A DNA stretch of 7,495 nt. Origin: Deltaproteobacteria bacterium. Its GTDB lineage: Bacteria > Myxococcota > Myxococcia > Myxococcales > 40CM-4-68-19. Below the pieces are notes generated by a model, which was given only the letters and a program-made list of their open reading frames with translations, did not search any database and was not told the DNA's origin. Within the stretch, counting starts at the first letter, position 1, and every line of letters begins with the position of its first letter. Positions 1-6,211 of this stretch are shown one piece after another. A program made the translations under genes and the position numbers. Where the stretch lies: positions 1 to 7,495 of the forward strand of contig VBLM01000421.1 in assembly GCA_005879095.1 (NCBI GenBank). Direction: 5' to 3'.

Positions 1-594
1 CGCCCCTTCGGCGGCACCCTCCTCTGCAACGGCGTCGCCGCGCGGCCCGATCCCGGCGCGGCCCGCGCGGCCGGCGTCGTCCATCTCCCCGAAGACCGCC
101 ACCGCCGCGCCCTCTGCCTCCACCTCAGCGTCGAGGAAAACCTCGCGCTCGGCCGCCAGCGCGATCCGCCCTACGCGCGCGGCGCGCTGATCGACAAGTT
201 CGGCCGCCGCGCCCAAGCGGAAAGGCTGATCGGCGAATTTGACGTCCGCCCTCCCGAGCCGCTCGCCCGCGCCGGCGATCTCTCGGGCGGCAACCAGCAG
301 AAACTGGTCGCAGCGCGCGAGCTCGCCGGCGGCGCGCCGCCTCGGCTGGTGGTCGCGGTACAGCCGACGCGCGGCCTCGACCTCGGCGCTTCCCGCCGCG
401 TCCACGACGCGCTGCGCGACGCGCGCGCCAAGGGCGCGGCGGTGCTCGTCATCTCGCTCGACCTCGACGAGCTGCGCGCGCTCAGCGATCGCATCCTCGT
501 CCTCTACGACGGCCGTGCCACCGGAGAGGCCGCCCCAACCGCCACTGACGAGCAGCTCGGCCGCATGATGCTGGGGACGCAAGCGCATGCGTAA
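1..594 (+). CDS. Nucleoside/simple-sugar ABC importer ATPase, C-terminal half (YufO/NupO-like), 5'-truncated
   Basis: The frame is open from base 1 to a TAA at 592-594, giving the last 197 residues of a duplicated (two-NBD) ATPase; the first domain lies off the left edge. Visible in the second domain are the PEDRH block (residues 30-34, followed by SVEENLALG), the ABC signature LSGGNQQKL (94-102) and the degenerate Walker B/D-loop VVAVQPTRGLDLGA (117-130). The usual catalytic Glu is Gln121. The H-loop histidine is missing (VISLDLDEL, about 149-157). Both departures are typical of the second domain of the BMP-family nucleoside importers (B. subtilis NupO/YufO, L. lactis NupA), which separates it from RbsA-type sugar ATPases that keep DEPTRG. 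It would energise uptake with the two permeases that follow, the first of which overlaps it by 8 bp. The neighbouring deoB and deoC support a nucleoside substrate. Family assignment is firm; substrate is inferred. Confidence 0.9.
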   Translation, partial: RPFGGTLLCNGVAARPDPGAARAAGVVHLPEDRHRRALCLHLSVEENLALGRQRDPPYARGALIDKFGRRAQAERLIGEFDVRPPEPLARAGDLSGGNQQKLVAARELAGGAPPRLVVAVQPTRGLDLGASRRVHDALRDARAKGAAVLVISLDLDELRALSDRILVLYDGRATGEAAPTATDEQLGRMMLGTQAHA

Positions 595-1681
595 CCGGCT
601 TTTTACGGCGGCTCGCGATCCACTCTGGAGCGCGGTCGCCGCGGTGCTCGCCGCCCTTCTCGTCAGCTTCGTCGCCATCGCCCTGAGCGGGCGCGATCCG
701 CTCGCCGGCTTCGGCAACCTCGCTTCCGGCGCGCTGGCAGGACCGGGCCCGCTCGGAGAGACCGCGATCAAATCGGCGGTCCTGATCCTCACCGGTCTCT
801 CGGTCGCGGTCGCCTTCACCGTCGGCCTGTTCAACATCGGCGCCGAGGGTCAGCTGATCTGGGGCGGCCTCGCGGCAGCGGTCGTCGGCCGATTCGACAA
901 CCCGCTCGCCCTGCCTTTGAGCCTCGCTGCCGCCGCGATTGCGGGCGGCGCCTGGGGCTTCATCCCCGGCGCGCTCAAAGTCCGCCGCGGCGTGCACGAG
1001 GTGATCAGCACCATCCTGCTCAACTGGGTCGCGATCCATCTCGTCCACGGCTGGTTGGTGGCCGGCCCGCTCAGCGCCGCGACCGGGAGCGCGTCGATCA
1101 GCGTGGCGGGGACCGAGCCGATCGCGCACGCCGCATGGCTTCCCAGGTTGATCCCCGGCAGCCGCCTCGACCTCGGCTTTCCGCTCGCGCTCGCGATCGC
1201 CGCGGCGGTCTGGTTCCTCCTCACCCGCACGCGGCGCGGATTCGAATGGCGCGCGGTCGGCGCCGGCGCCGAAGCGGCACACGCGAGCGGAATTCCCTCG
1301 GGTCGGCGCGTCTGCGAAGCGATGGCACTGTCCGGCGCGCTGGCTGGACTGGCCGGTGCGTTCCTCATCCTCGGGACCGAGCACAAGTACCCGGGCGTCT
1401 TCCGTACCGGTTACGGCTTCGACGGCATCGCGGTCGCGCTCGTCGGCGGCGGCACCGCCGCGGGCACCGCCATCGCCGGTCTCTTCTTCGGCGCGGTGCG
1501 CGCGGGCGCGACCCGGCTGCAGCTCTCCGGAATCCATCCGTCGTTCGCCGAATTGATCCAGGGCATCGCGGTCCTGCTGGTCGCCGCGCCACGCATCTTC
1601 CTGCCGCTGTGGAAGCGCCTGCGCCGCTCGGCCGCCGAGCCCGCCGCCGCCGCTCCTCCGATCCCGACAGTGCAGCCGTGA
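587..1681 (+). CDS. Nucleoside ABC importer permease 1 (YufP/NupP-like, BPD_transp_2 family)
   Basis: A 364-residue inner-membrane permease. Family marks are GLFNIGAEGQ (residues 80-89) and the cytoplasmic coupling loop WRAVGAGAEAAHASGI (221-236), which matches the NPEAARxxGI-type ATPase-contact loop. The segment RTGYGFDGIAVALVGG (273-288) is also characteristic. Hydrophobic spans are seen near 14-33, 63-83, 109-129, 137-160, 196-213, 246-264, 280-304 and 325-340, so about eight to ten helices. The C-terminal tail (345-364) is Ala/Pro-rich and poorly structured. The ATG at 587 sits inside the end of the ATPase gene (overlap 587-594); a GGGGA at 573-577 could serve as a ribosome site nine bases upstream. 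The gene ends by overlapping the next permease through GTGA. It should pair with permease 2 as a heterodimeric channel for nucleosides. Family is confident; exact substrate is not readable from sequence. Confidence 0.92.
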   Translation: MRNRLFTAARDPLWSAVAAVLAALLVSFVAIALSGRDPLAGFGNLASGALAGPGPLGETAIKSAVLILTGLSVAVAFTVGLFNIGAEGQLIWGGLAAAVVGRFDNPLALPLSLAAAAIAGGAWGFIPGALKVRRGVHEVISTILLNWVAIHLVHGWLVAGPLSAATGSASISVAGTEPIAHAAWLPRLIPGSRLDLGFPLALAIAAAVWFLLTRTRRGFEWRAVGAGAEAAHASGIPSGRRVCEAMALSGALAGLAGAFLILGTEHKYPGVFRTGYGFDGIAVALVGGGTAAGTAIAGLFFGAVRAGATRLQLSGIHPSFAELIQGIAVLLVAAPRIFLPLWKRLRRSAAEPAAAAPPIPTVQP

Positions 1682-2547
1682 ACGAGATTCTCGATTTTGC
1701 GCCACCCTTGGTGCTTGCCGCTCTTGGCGGCGTGCTCAGCGAGCGCGCCGGCGTGGTCAACATCGGCCTCGAGGGAATGATGCGGTTCGGCGCGTTCGCG
1801 GCAGCGGCCGGAGCGATCTATTCCGGCTCTGCGTGGTTCGGCCTCCTCTGCGGCGCACTCGCCGGCGCGGCATCGGCAGCCGTGCACGCTCTGCTCTCGC
1901 TGCGGTTTCGCGCCGACCAGGTCGTCAGCGGCGTCGCGTTGAACCTCGTCGCGCTCGGCTTGGTCACGTACCTCTTGCAGTCGGTATTTGGTTCGGCCGG
2001 CGTCAGCCCGCCCTCGCCGTCCCTGCCGCGCGATCGGTTCGGCCACACCGCGATGGCGTACGCGGCGTTGATCGTGCCGCTGATTTTCTACTTCTGGCTC
2101 TCGCGCACCGCGGCCGGCCTGCGGGTGCGCGCGGTCGGCGAGCATCCGCGCGCGGCCGCGACGCTCGGCGTGCGCGTTCTCCCCCTGCGCGCCTGGTGCG
2201 TGCTGGGAAGCGGCGTGCTGGCGGGTCTGGGCGGCGCGACGCTCTCGGTCGGCATCCTCGGGCAGTTCGACTCGCGCATGCCCGCCGGCCAGGGCTTCAT
2301 GGCGCTGGCGGCGGTCGTGTTCGGCAAGTGGACGCCCCTTGGCGCGGCGGGCGCAGCCTTTTTCTTCGCCGCCGCCGACGCGCTGCAGCGGCAGTTGAGC
2401 TTCTCGCTGCACGCCGCCGACCTGCGCCTCGAGGGCGTCTTTCTCGCGCTGCCGTACGTACTCACCCTGCTGGTGCTCGCGCTGGGCATCGGCCGCACCC
2501 GCGCTCCCGCCGCCGACGGCGTGCCGTACGAACCGGAAGGCCGGTAG
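1678..2547 (+). CDS. Nucleoside ABC importer permease 2 (YufQ/NupQ-like, BPD_transp_2 family)
   Basis: A 289-residue permease beginning at a GTG whose last three bases are the TGA stop of permease 1 (GTGA, 1678-1681), a classic translational-coupling overlap. No strong ribosome site precedes it, and the next in-frame ATG falls inside the conserved GLEGMM block, so GTG is the start. Family marks are GVVNIGLEGMM (residues 25-35), the coupling loop RVRAVGEHPRAAATLGV (149-165), AGQGFMALAAVVFGKWTP (203-220) and the C-terminal LPYVLTLLVLA (258-268) followed by a short PAADGVPY tail. These are the hallmarks of the second permease in BMP-type purine/pyrimidine nucleoside importers. Around eight hydrophobic spans are visible and length is normal for the family. 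The gene ends only 2 bp from the stop of the convergent thioesterase gene, leaving no room for a separate terminator. Confidence 0.92.
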   Translation: MNEILDFAPPLVLAALGGVLSERAGVVNIGLEGMMRFGAFAAAAGAIYSGSAWFGLLCGALAGAASAAVHALLSLRFRADQVVSGVALNLVALGLVTYLLQSVFGSAGVSPPSPSLPRDRFGHTAMAYAALIVPLIFYFWLSRTAAGLRVRAVGEHPRAAATLGVRVLPLRAWCVLGSGVLAGLGGATLSVGILGQFDSRMPAGQGFMALAAVVFGKWTPLGAAGAAFFFAAADALQRQLSFSLHAADLRLEGVFLALPYVLTLLVLALGIGRTRAPAADGVPYEPEGR

Positions 2548-2549
2548 AT

Positions 2550-3032
2550 TCAGCGCTGGCCGAGGATCAGGTTTTCGCCCTCGAACTCGCGTACCCGGTC
2601 GCGCCAGAATTCCGGCCACGGACTGCTGCGGAAGGTCGCTATCTCGACGCAGACGATCACCGTCTCGCCGACCACCGGCCGCAATCCGGTCTCGACGTTG
2701 TCGACGATGTACTCGAATCGCGCGCTGCGCTGGCCGAGCTGCGCCGTCCGCACGCGGATGGCGAGCGGATCGTCGAACCGCGCCGGCGCCAGGTGATCGA
2801 CGACCGTGCGCCGCACCACCGCCTGCACCGGCGCGCGATTGCCGCCCTCGAGCAGCAGCCCGAGGTAGCGCATGTATTCGATACGCCCGAGCTGCAGGAG
2901 CGAAATCCAGGCCGCGCTGCCGACGATCCCCTGCGCGTCCACTTCCTCGTACCGCACGCGGTGGCCGTGGGCGAATTTGAAAAGCGCCTCGAGGCGGGGC
3001 GCCTCCGGTATTCCCGGCAGCTCTTCGCTCAC
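2550..3032 (-). CDS. YbgC/4HBT-family hotdog-fold acyl-CoA thioesterase
   Basis: A 160-residue protein with the 4-hydroxybenzoyl-CoA thioesterase (hotdog) pattern. VRYEEVDAQGIV (residues 26-37) corresponds to the family's Y-x-D-T-D-x-x-G-V-V block, with Asp32 in the position of the catalytic Asp. It is followed by GRIEYMRYLG (49-58), the counterpart of the ARxEYLRxLG helix. The usual His/Asn-Tyr after the GVV is replaced by GSAAW (38-42). An N-terminal lead of about 20 residues and a 25-residue C-terminal extension make it somewhat longer than the typical 130-150. The start is a GTG at 3030-3032 overlapping the deoB stop as GTGA; no in-frame ATG lies nearby, so translational coupling is likely. 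It would hydrolyse an acyl-CoA in the cytoplasm; the acyl group is unknown. Its place as last gene of a deo operon is unusual. Confidence 0.82.
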   Translation of the reverse strand: MSEELPGIPEAPRLEALFKFAHGHRVRYEEVDAQGIVGSAAWISLLQLGRIEYMRYLGLLLEGGNRAPVQAVVRRTVVDHLAPARFDDPLAIRVRTAQLGQRSARFEYIVDNVETGLRPVVGETVIVCVEIATFRSSPWPEFWRDRVREFEGENLILGQR

Positions 3033-4192
3033 AGGATCGCCGGGAGGAAGCTCTTTCCGCGCAGCGCGGGAGCGCCAAAAAACTCGGCGACGGTGGCGCC
3101 CAGATCGCAGAAGCTGTCGCGCACGCCGAGGTCGGCACCCTGCGAGCGCGAAGGCGACCAGGCGATGACCGGCACGTATTCGCGGGTGTGATCGGTGCCG
3201 GGGAAGGTCGGGTCGTTGCCGTGATCGGCAGTGAGCACCAGCACGTCGCCGTCGCGCATCGCGCCGGCGACACCCGGCAGCGCCGCGTCGATCTCGCGCA
3301 GCGCGCGGGCATAGCCGACCGGATCGCGGCGGTGGCCGTAGAGCATGTCGGTGTCGACGAGGTTGACGAAGAGGAAACCGCTCTCGAGCCCGCTGAGAAT
3401 CTCCTGCGTCTTGCGCAACCCGTCGGCATTGCCTTCGGTGTGGATCGACTGCGCGATGCCGTGGCCGTCGTAGATATCGGGAATCTTGCCGAGGCCGACG
3501 GTGCGCACGCCGCGCTCGGCGAGCACGTCGAGCGTGGTGCGCGGCGGCGGCTGCGAGAAGTCGTGGCGATTGTAGGTGCGCTTGAACTGGCCTTTCACCG
3601 AGCCGACGAACGGCCGCGCGATGACGCGCGCAATCCCGTACGGCTTGCCGACGGTCCGCGCCGCTTCGCACCATTTGTACAAAGTTTGCAAAGGCACGCG
3701 CGCTTCGTTTGCGGCGATTTGGAAAACGCTGTCGGCGCTGGTGTAGACGATGGGCAATCCCGTGCGCAGGTGCTCCTCGCCCAGCTCGTCGAGGATCACG
3801 GTGCCGCTGGCGGGCTTGTTCCCGAGCCAGCCGGGCGCGCCGGAGAGCTTGATCCATTCCTGCATCAGCTGGAGAGGAAAGCCGTTGGGGAAGGTGGTGA
3901 AGCCCTTCTGCAGGACGATCCCCATCATCTCCCAGTGGCCGGTCGTGGTGTCCTTGCCCTCCGACTGCTCCGACATCCGGCCGTGACCGGCGCGCGGCTT
4001 GTCGGCAGCAGGGCAACCGGTAATTCCGGTAATGTTGCCGAGGCCCCAGCTTTGCAAATTCGGTAATTCGAGGCCGCCGACACGGCGCGCGCAGTTGGCG
4101 AGCGTGTTCGAACCGGCATCGCCGTAGGCGGCTGCGTCGGGCAGTTCGCCGGCGCCGCAGGAGTCGATCACCAGCACGACGAACCGGCCCAT
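3029..4192 (-). CDS. deoB: Phosphopentomutase
   Basis: DeoB interconverts (deoxy)ribose-1-phosphate and (deoxy)ribose-5-phosphate, linking nucleoside phosphorylases to DeoC and the pentose pathway. The 387-residue product is full length for the prokaryotic alkaline-phosphatase-superfamily enzyme. By comparison with the B. cereus enzyme, I read Asp10 (FVVLVIDSCGAG), the phosphorylated Thr82 (GKDTTTGHWEMMG), Asp154 (YTSADSV), Asp282 and His287 (VDTDMLYGHRRD), Asp323-His324 (TADHGND) and His335 (GTDHTREYVP). The two-metal site and catalytic Thr are therefore all present. The cap-domain block GNKPASGT (124-131) is intact. ATG at 4190-4192 starts 3 nt after the deoC stop; the deoB stop is shared with the thioesterase GTG start. 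Cytoplasmic, Mn-dependent by family. Very confident. Confidence 0.97.
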   Translation of the reverse strand: MGRFVVLVIDSCGAGELPDAAAYGDAGSNTLANCARRVGGLELPNLQSWGLGNITGITGCPAADKPRAGHGRMSEQSEGKDTTTGHWEMMGIVLQKGFTTFPNGFPLQLMQEWIKLSGAPGWLGNKPASGTVILDELGEEHLRTGLPIVYTSADSVFQIAANEARVPLQTLYKWCEAARTVGKPYGIARVIARPFVGSVKGQFKRTYNRHDFSQPPPRTTLDVLAERGVRTVGLGKIPDIYDGHGIAQSIHTEGNADGLRKTQEILSGLESGFLFVNLVDTDMLYGHRRDPVGYARALREIDAALPGVAGAMRDGDVLVLTADHGNDPTFPGTDHTREYVPVIAWSPSRSQGADLGVRDSFCDLGATVAEFFGAPALRGKSFLPAIL

Positions 4193-4195
4193 GGG

Positions 4196-5131
4196 TCAGT
4201 ACTTTCCGGCGCCGGCTGCCACCGGTTGCAGGCCGGTGACGATGGCCACGCTGGCGCTCGCGCCGAGCCGGTTCGCGCCGGCCTCCACCATCTTCTGCGC
4301 GTCGGCAGTGGTGCGCACGCCGCCGCTCGCCTTGACGCCGACGTCGTCGCCGACCACGCCCCGCATGAGCGCGATGTCCTCGGCAGTCGCGCCGCCGGGA
4401 CCGAATCCGGTGCTGGTCTTGACGAACGCCGCGCCCGCCGCCTTCGCGAGCGCGCAGGCGATCACTTTCTCGTCGCGGGTGAGCGCGCCCGTCTCGAGGA
4501 TCACCTTGACCGGCTTCGGTTTCGCCGCCTGCACGACCTCGCGGATGTCGCACTCGACGAAGCCGTAATTGCGAGCTTTGAGCTGGCCGATGTTGATCAC
4601 CATGTCGATCTCGCCGGCTCCGGCGCGGATCGCTTCGCGGGTCTCGAACACTTTCGCGCTGGTGGTTCCGGCGCCGAGCGGAAAGCCGACTACGGCGATG
4701 GCAGTCACGCTGCTCCCCTGCAAGAGCCGCGAGCAGAGACCGACGTTCGACGAATTGACGCAGACGGTCGCGAAGCCGTACTTGCGTGCCTCGTCGCAGA
4801 GCTTGACCAGGTCGTCGCGCGTCGCCTCGGGCTTGAGCAGGGTGTGATCGATGTAGGGCGCCAGATCGCGGCTGGTGCGCAGCGCCAACGGCGACAACCG
4901 CGCGGTGCCGATTCCATACAGCTCACGCGCGCTGCACAGCTGGTACTCCTCGCACGGCGCGCATCCCTCGGTATTGCACTCCTTCGGCGTCTCGGCGGGC
5001 GTGACCGCACGCGGCGCCGGCGTCGAGCAGGTCGGCTCCTCGCGGCCGATGCGCGCGAAGTCCGGCCCGCGCATGCGCTGCAGGGCCTTTTCCGCGATGA
5101 TCGACGCGAGCTCGTCCAGCTGGTCAGCCAT
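4196..5131 (-). CDS. deoC: Deoxyribose-phosphate aldolase with an unusual ~90-residue N-terminal extension
   Basis: DERA cleaves 2-deoxyribose-5-phosphate to acetaldehyde and glyceraldehyde-3-phosphate. The catalytic barrel (about residues 90-311) keeps Asp95 (YIDHTLLK), Asp176 (EIDMVINIG), the Schiff-base Lys238 (FVKTSTGFG), the activating Lys267 (VKASGGVRT) and a C-terminal tyrosine (Tyr311), as in E. coli DERA. The 311-residue length exceeds the usual 215-260. Residues 1-22 form a predicted amphipathic helix; 23-50 are a Pro/Ala-rich linker; cysteines occur at 35, 52, 57, 60 and 66. ATG 5129-5131 is the furthest possible start, because an in-frame TGA lies two codons upstream. No Shine-Dalgarno is evident. 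In-frame TTG codons at residues 79 and 82 (4895-4897, 4886-4888) could initiate a core-only form, but the promoter position favours the long one. First gene of the deoC-deoB-thioesterase operon. Confidence 0.96.
   Translation of the reverse strand: MADQLDELASIIAEKALQRMRGPDFARIGREEPTCSTPAPRAVTPAETPKECNTEGCAPCEEYQLCSARELYGIGTARLSPLALRTSRDLAPYIDHTLLKPEATRDDLVKLCDEARKYGFATVCVNSSNVGLCSRLLQGSSVTAIAVVGFPLGAGTTSAKVFETREAIRAGAGEIDMVINIGQLKARNYGFVECDIREVVQAAKPKPVKVILETGALTRDEKVIACALAKAAGAAFVKTSTGFGPGGATAEDIALMRGVVGDDVGVKASGGVRTTADAQKMVEAGANRLGASASVAIVTGLQPVAAGAGKY
5072..5131 (-). other. Candidate encapsulation-peptide-like amphipathic helix at the DeoC N-terminus
   Basis: This covers residues 1-20 of DeoC. 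Hydrophobic residues Leu5, Leu8, Ile11, Ile12, Leu17 and Met20 recur at i+3/i+4 spacing, with Asp, Glu, Lys and Arg on the other face. It is followed by a flexible Pro/Ala/Thr-rich linker before the folded barrel. This helix-plus-linker arrangement is what is known for peptides that recruit enzymes into bacterial microcompartments (for example at the N-termini of PduP and PduD). The reading as a targeting peptide is inference; it could instead be an oligomerisation or regulatory helix. Confidence 0.4.
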
Positions 5132-5141
5132 TGGTCAGCGG

Positions 5142-5171
5142 GTTGTAGGTTGCAGTGGAAACCCGTGTCAA
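5142..5171 (-). promoter_or_regulatory. Promoter for the deoC-deoB-thioesterase operon
   Basis: On the minus strand a perfect TTGACA (-35, 5171-5166) is followed after 18 bp by TACAAC (-10-like, 5147-5142; four of six matches to TATAAT). The -10 ends 10 bases before the deoC ATG. Transcription would therefore start about 4 bases upstream of the codon, making the message nearly leaderless. This fits the absence of a ribosome binding site. The -35 lies a few bases from the -10-like box of the divergent hydrolase gene. Confidence 0.5.
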
Positions 5172-5176
5172 CCTGC

Positions 5177-5182
5177 TACGAT
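5177..5182 (+). promoter_or_regulatory. -10-like box (TACGAT) before the hydrolase lipoprotein gene
   Basis: TACGAT, preceded by TGC, forms an extended -10-like element (TG-N-TACGAT). It ends 3 bases before the first ATG (5186) and 6 bases before the second (5189). A start point at the usual distance would fall on or beside the 5189 ATG, implying leaderless translation. No convincing -35 is present at 16-18 bp. The same hexamer stands just before the other lipoprotein gene in the window. Confidence 0.35.
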
Positions 5183-5185
5183 CCG

Positions 5186-6211
5186 ATGATGCGCCCGCTC
5201 GCCGTGCTCTGTGCCGCAGCGCTGGCCGCATGCTGCGAGTTTTCCGGTCCGCACTGGCACGGCCGCAAGAGCGATCACTTCGACGGCCACCGGTTCCACA
5301 ACCAGATGCCCGGGACCGCGCCCGACGCGATGACGATCGTGTCGTGGAGGTGGCACCGGCACCAGGGGGCGTGGCCGGAGTTCGCCGACGCGCCGCCGGC
5401 GCCCGCTCCGCCCCAGCGCGTCGAGGGCCTGCGCGTGACGCTGGTGAACCACGCGACGGTGCTGATCCAGATCGCGGGCTTCAACGTGCTCACCGATCCG
5501 ATCTGGGGCGAGATCGCCGGCCCCTTGCGCTACCTCGGCCGCAGGCGCCACCGGCCGCCGGGATTGCGGCTCGAGGACCTGCCGCCCATCGACGTGATCC
5601 TGCTCAGCCACGATCACTACGATCATCTCGACGTCGAGACGCTGGGCAGGATCGTCCGCAAGCACCATCCGCGGATCGTGGCCGGCCTGGGCATGGCCGC
5701 GCTGCTGGCGGAGAACGACATCCACGGGGTGACCGATCTCGACTGGTGGCAATGGATCGCGCCTGCGCGCGACCTCAAGATTTACGGCGTGCCCGCGCGC
5801 CACAATTGCCGGCGCGGCCCCTGCGACGACAACGCGCGGCTGTGGCTCGGGTTCGTCGTCCGCACCCACCAGGGCGACGTCTACTTCGCCGGCGACACCG
5901 GATACGGCCCGCATCTGCAGCAGATCGCCGATCGATTCGGCCCGCCGCTGGTCGCGCTGCTGCCGATCGCGCCGGGCTCGCCGCGCGAGCTGTTCGCCGC
6001 GGTGCACATGGACGCACGCGAGGCCGTGCTGGCGGCGCGGGTGATCCAGGCGCGCACCGACATCCCCATCCATTTCGGCACCTTCGCGCAGGGCGACGAA
6101 GGCGACGGCGACGCCGAGGCCAGGCTCCGCGCCGCGATGGGCGACGCGCCCTTCGTCATCCTTCACAACGGAGAGAGCTTCACCAGCTCGCCAGCGGCGG
6201 GAGGCTCATGA
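5186..6211 (+). CDS. MBL-fold metallo-hydrolase lipoprotein (NAPE-PLD/RomA-like, COG2220 type)
   Basis: A 341-residue zinc hydrolase. The N-terminus (MMRPLAVLCAAALAACC) is a lipoprotein signal with lipobox LAAC and lipidation at Cys16, so it should be anchored on the periplasmic side. Next come SDHFDGHRFHN (residues 29-39), a segment I associate with RomA-type members, and LVNHATVLIQIAGFNVLTDP (86-105). The metal motif SHDHYDHLD supplies His142, His144, Asp146 and His147, with His206 (PARHN), Asp237 (AGDTGYG) and His297 (IHFGTF) completing the two-metal site. The order matches N-acyl-phosphatidylethanolamine phospholipase D relatives, so a phospholipid or other ester/amide substrate is plausible but unproven. 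ATG 5186 or 5189 gives a proper signal peptide; an upstream GTG at 5165 would put acidic and polar residues before it. It is divergent from deoC across 54 bp, and its 3' end overlaps hemF by 32 bp. Confidence 0.88.
   Translation: MMRPLAVLCAAALAACCEFSGPHWHGRKSDHFDGHRFHNQMPGTAPDAMTIVSWRWHRHQGAWPEFADAPPAPAPPQRVEGLRVTLVNHATVLIQIAGFNVLTDPIWGEIAGPLRYLGRRRHRPPGLRLEDLPPIDVILLSHDHYDHLDVETLGRIVRKHHPRIVAGLGMAALLAENDIHGVTDLDWWQWIAPARDLKIYGVPARHNCRRGPCDDNARLWLGFVVRTHQGDVYFAGDTGYGPHLQQIADRFGPPLVALLPIAPGSPRELFAAVHMDAREAVLAARVIQARTDIPIHFGTFAQGDEGDGDAEARLRAAMGDAPFVILHNGESFTSSPAAGGS

Noticed and set aside
349..384. Loss of the Walker B Glu (Gln121) and H-loop His in the ATPase, as evidence of a decayed gene.
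   Set aside because: The second domain of BMP-type nucleoside importers normally shows AQPTRGLD and no H-loop His, so this is the family state rather than decay.
482..1705. Long open frame on the minus strand across permease 1, of more than 400 codons.
   Set aside because: Its translation is Arg/Gly/Glu-rich low complexity with no motif, and the plus strand carries a clear permease. It is a by-product of G/C-rich third positions.
2532..2545. Inverted repeat ACCGG-AAGG-CCGGT at the end of permease 2, a possible bidirectional terminator.
   Set aside because: The stem is only 5 bp and there is no T-run on either side. Short G/C palindromes are expected by chance here.
3674..3683. AT-rich 10-bp palindrome TTTGTACAAA inside deoB, unusual in this G+C-rich DNA, looking like an operator.
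   Set aside because: It encodes the conserved LQTLYKW region of phosphopentomutase (residues 168-174), so coding need explains it, and it is far from any start.
3033..4553. Long frame on the minus strand, continuous upstream of the thioesterase and crossing deoB and deoC.
   Set aside because: The part above 3032 is Arg-rich and shifted relative to the well-conserved deoB and deoC frames. Only the part after the GTG at 3032 has family motifs.
4226..5185. Plus-strand frame in phase with the hydrolase, running back through deoC for more than 300 codons.
   Set aside because: It is antisense to the conserved aldolase and has no motif. The lipoprotein signal peptide starting at 5186/5189 marks the true start.
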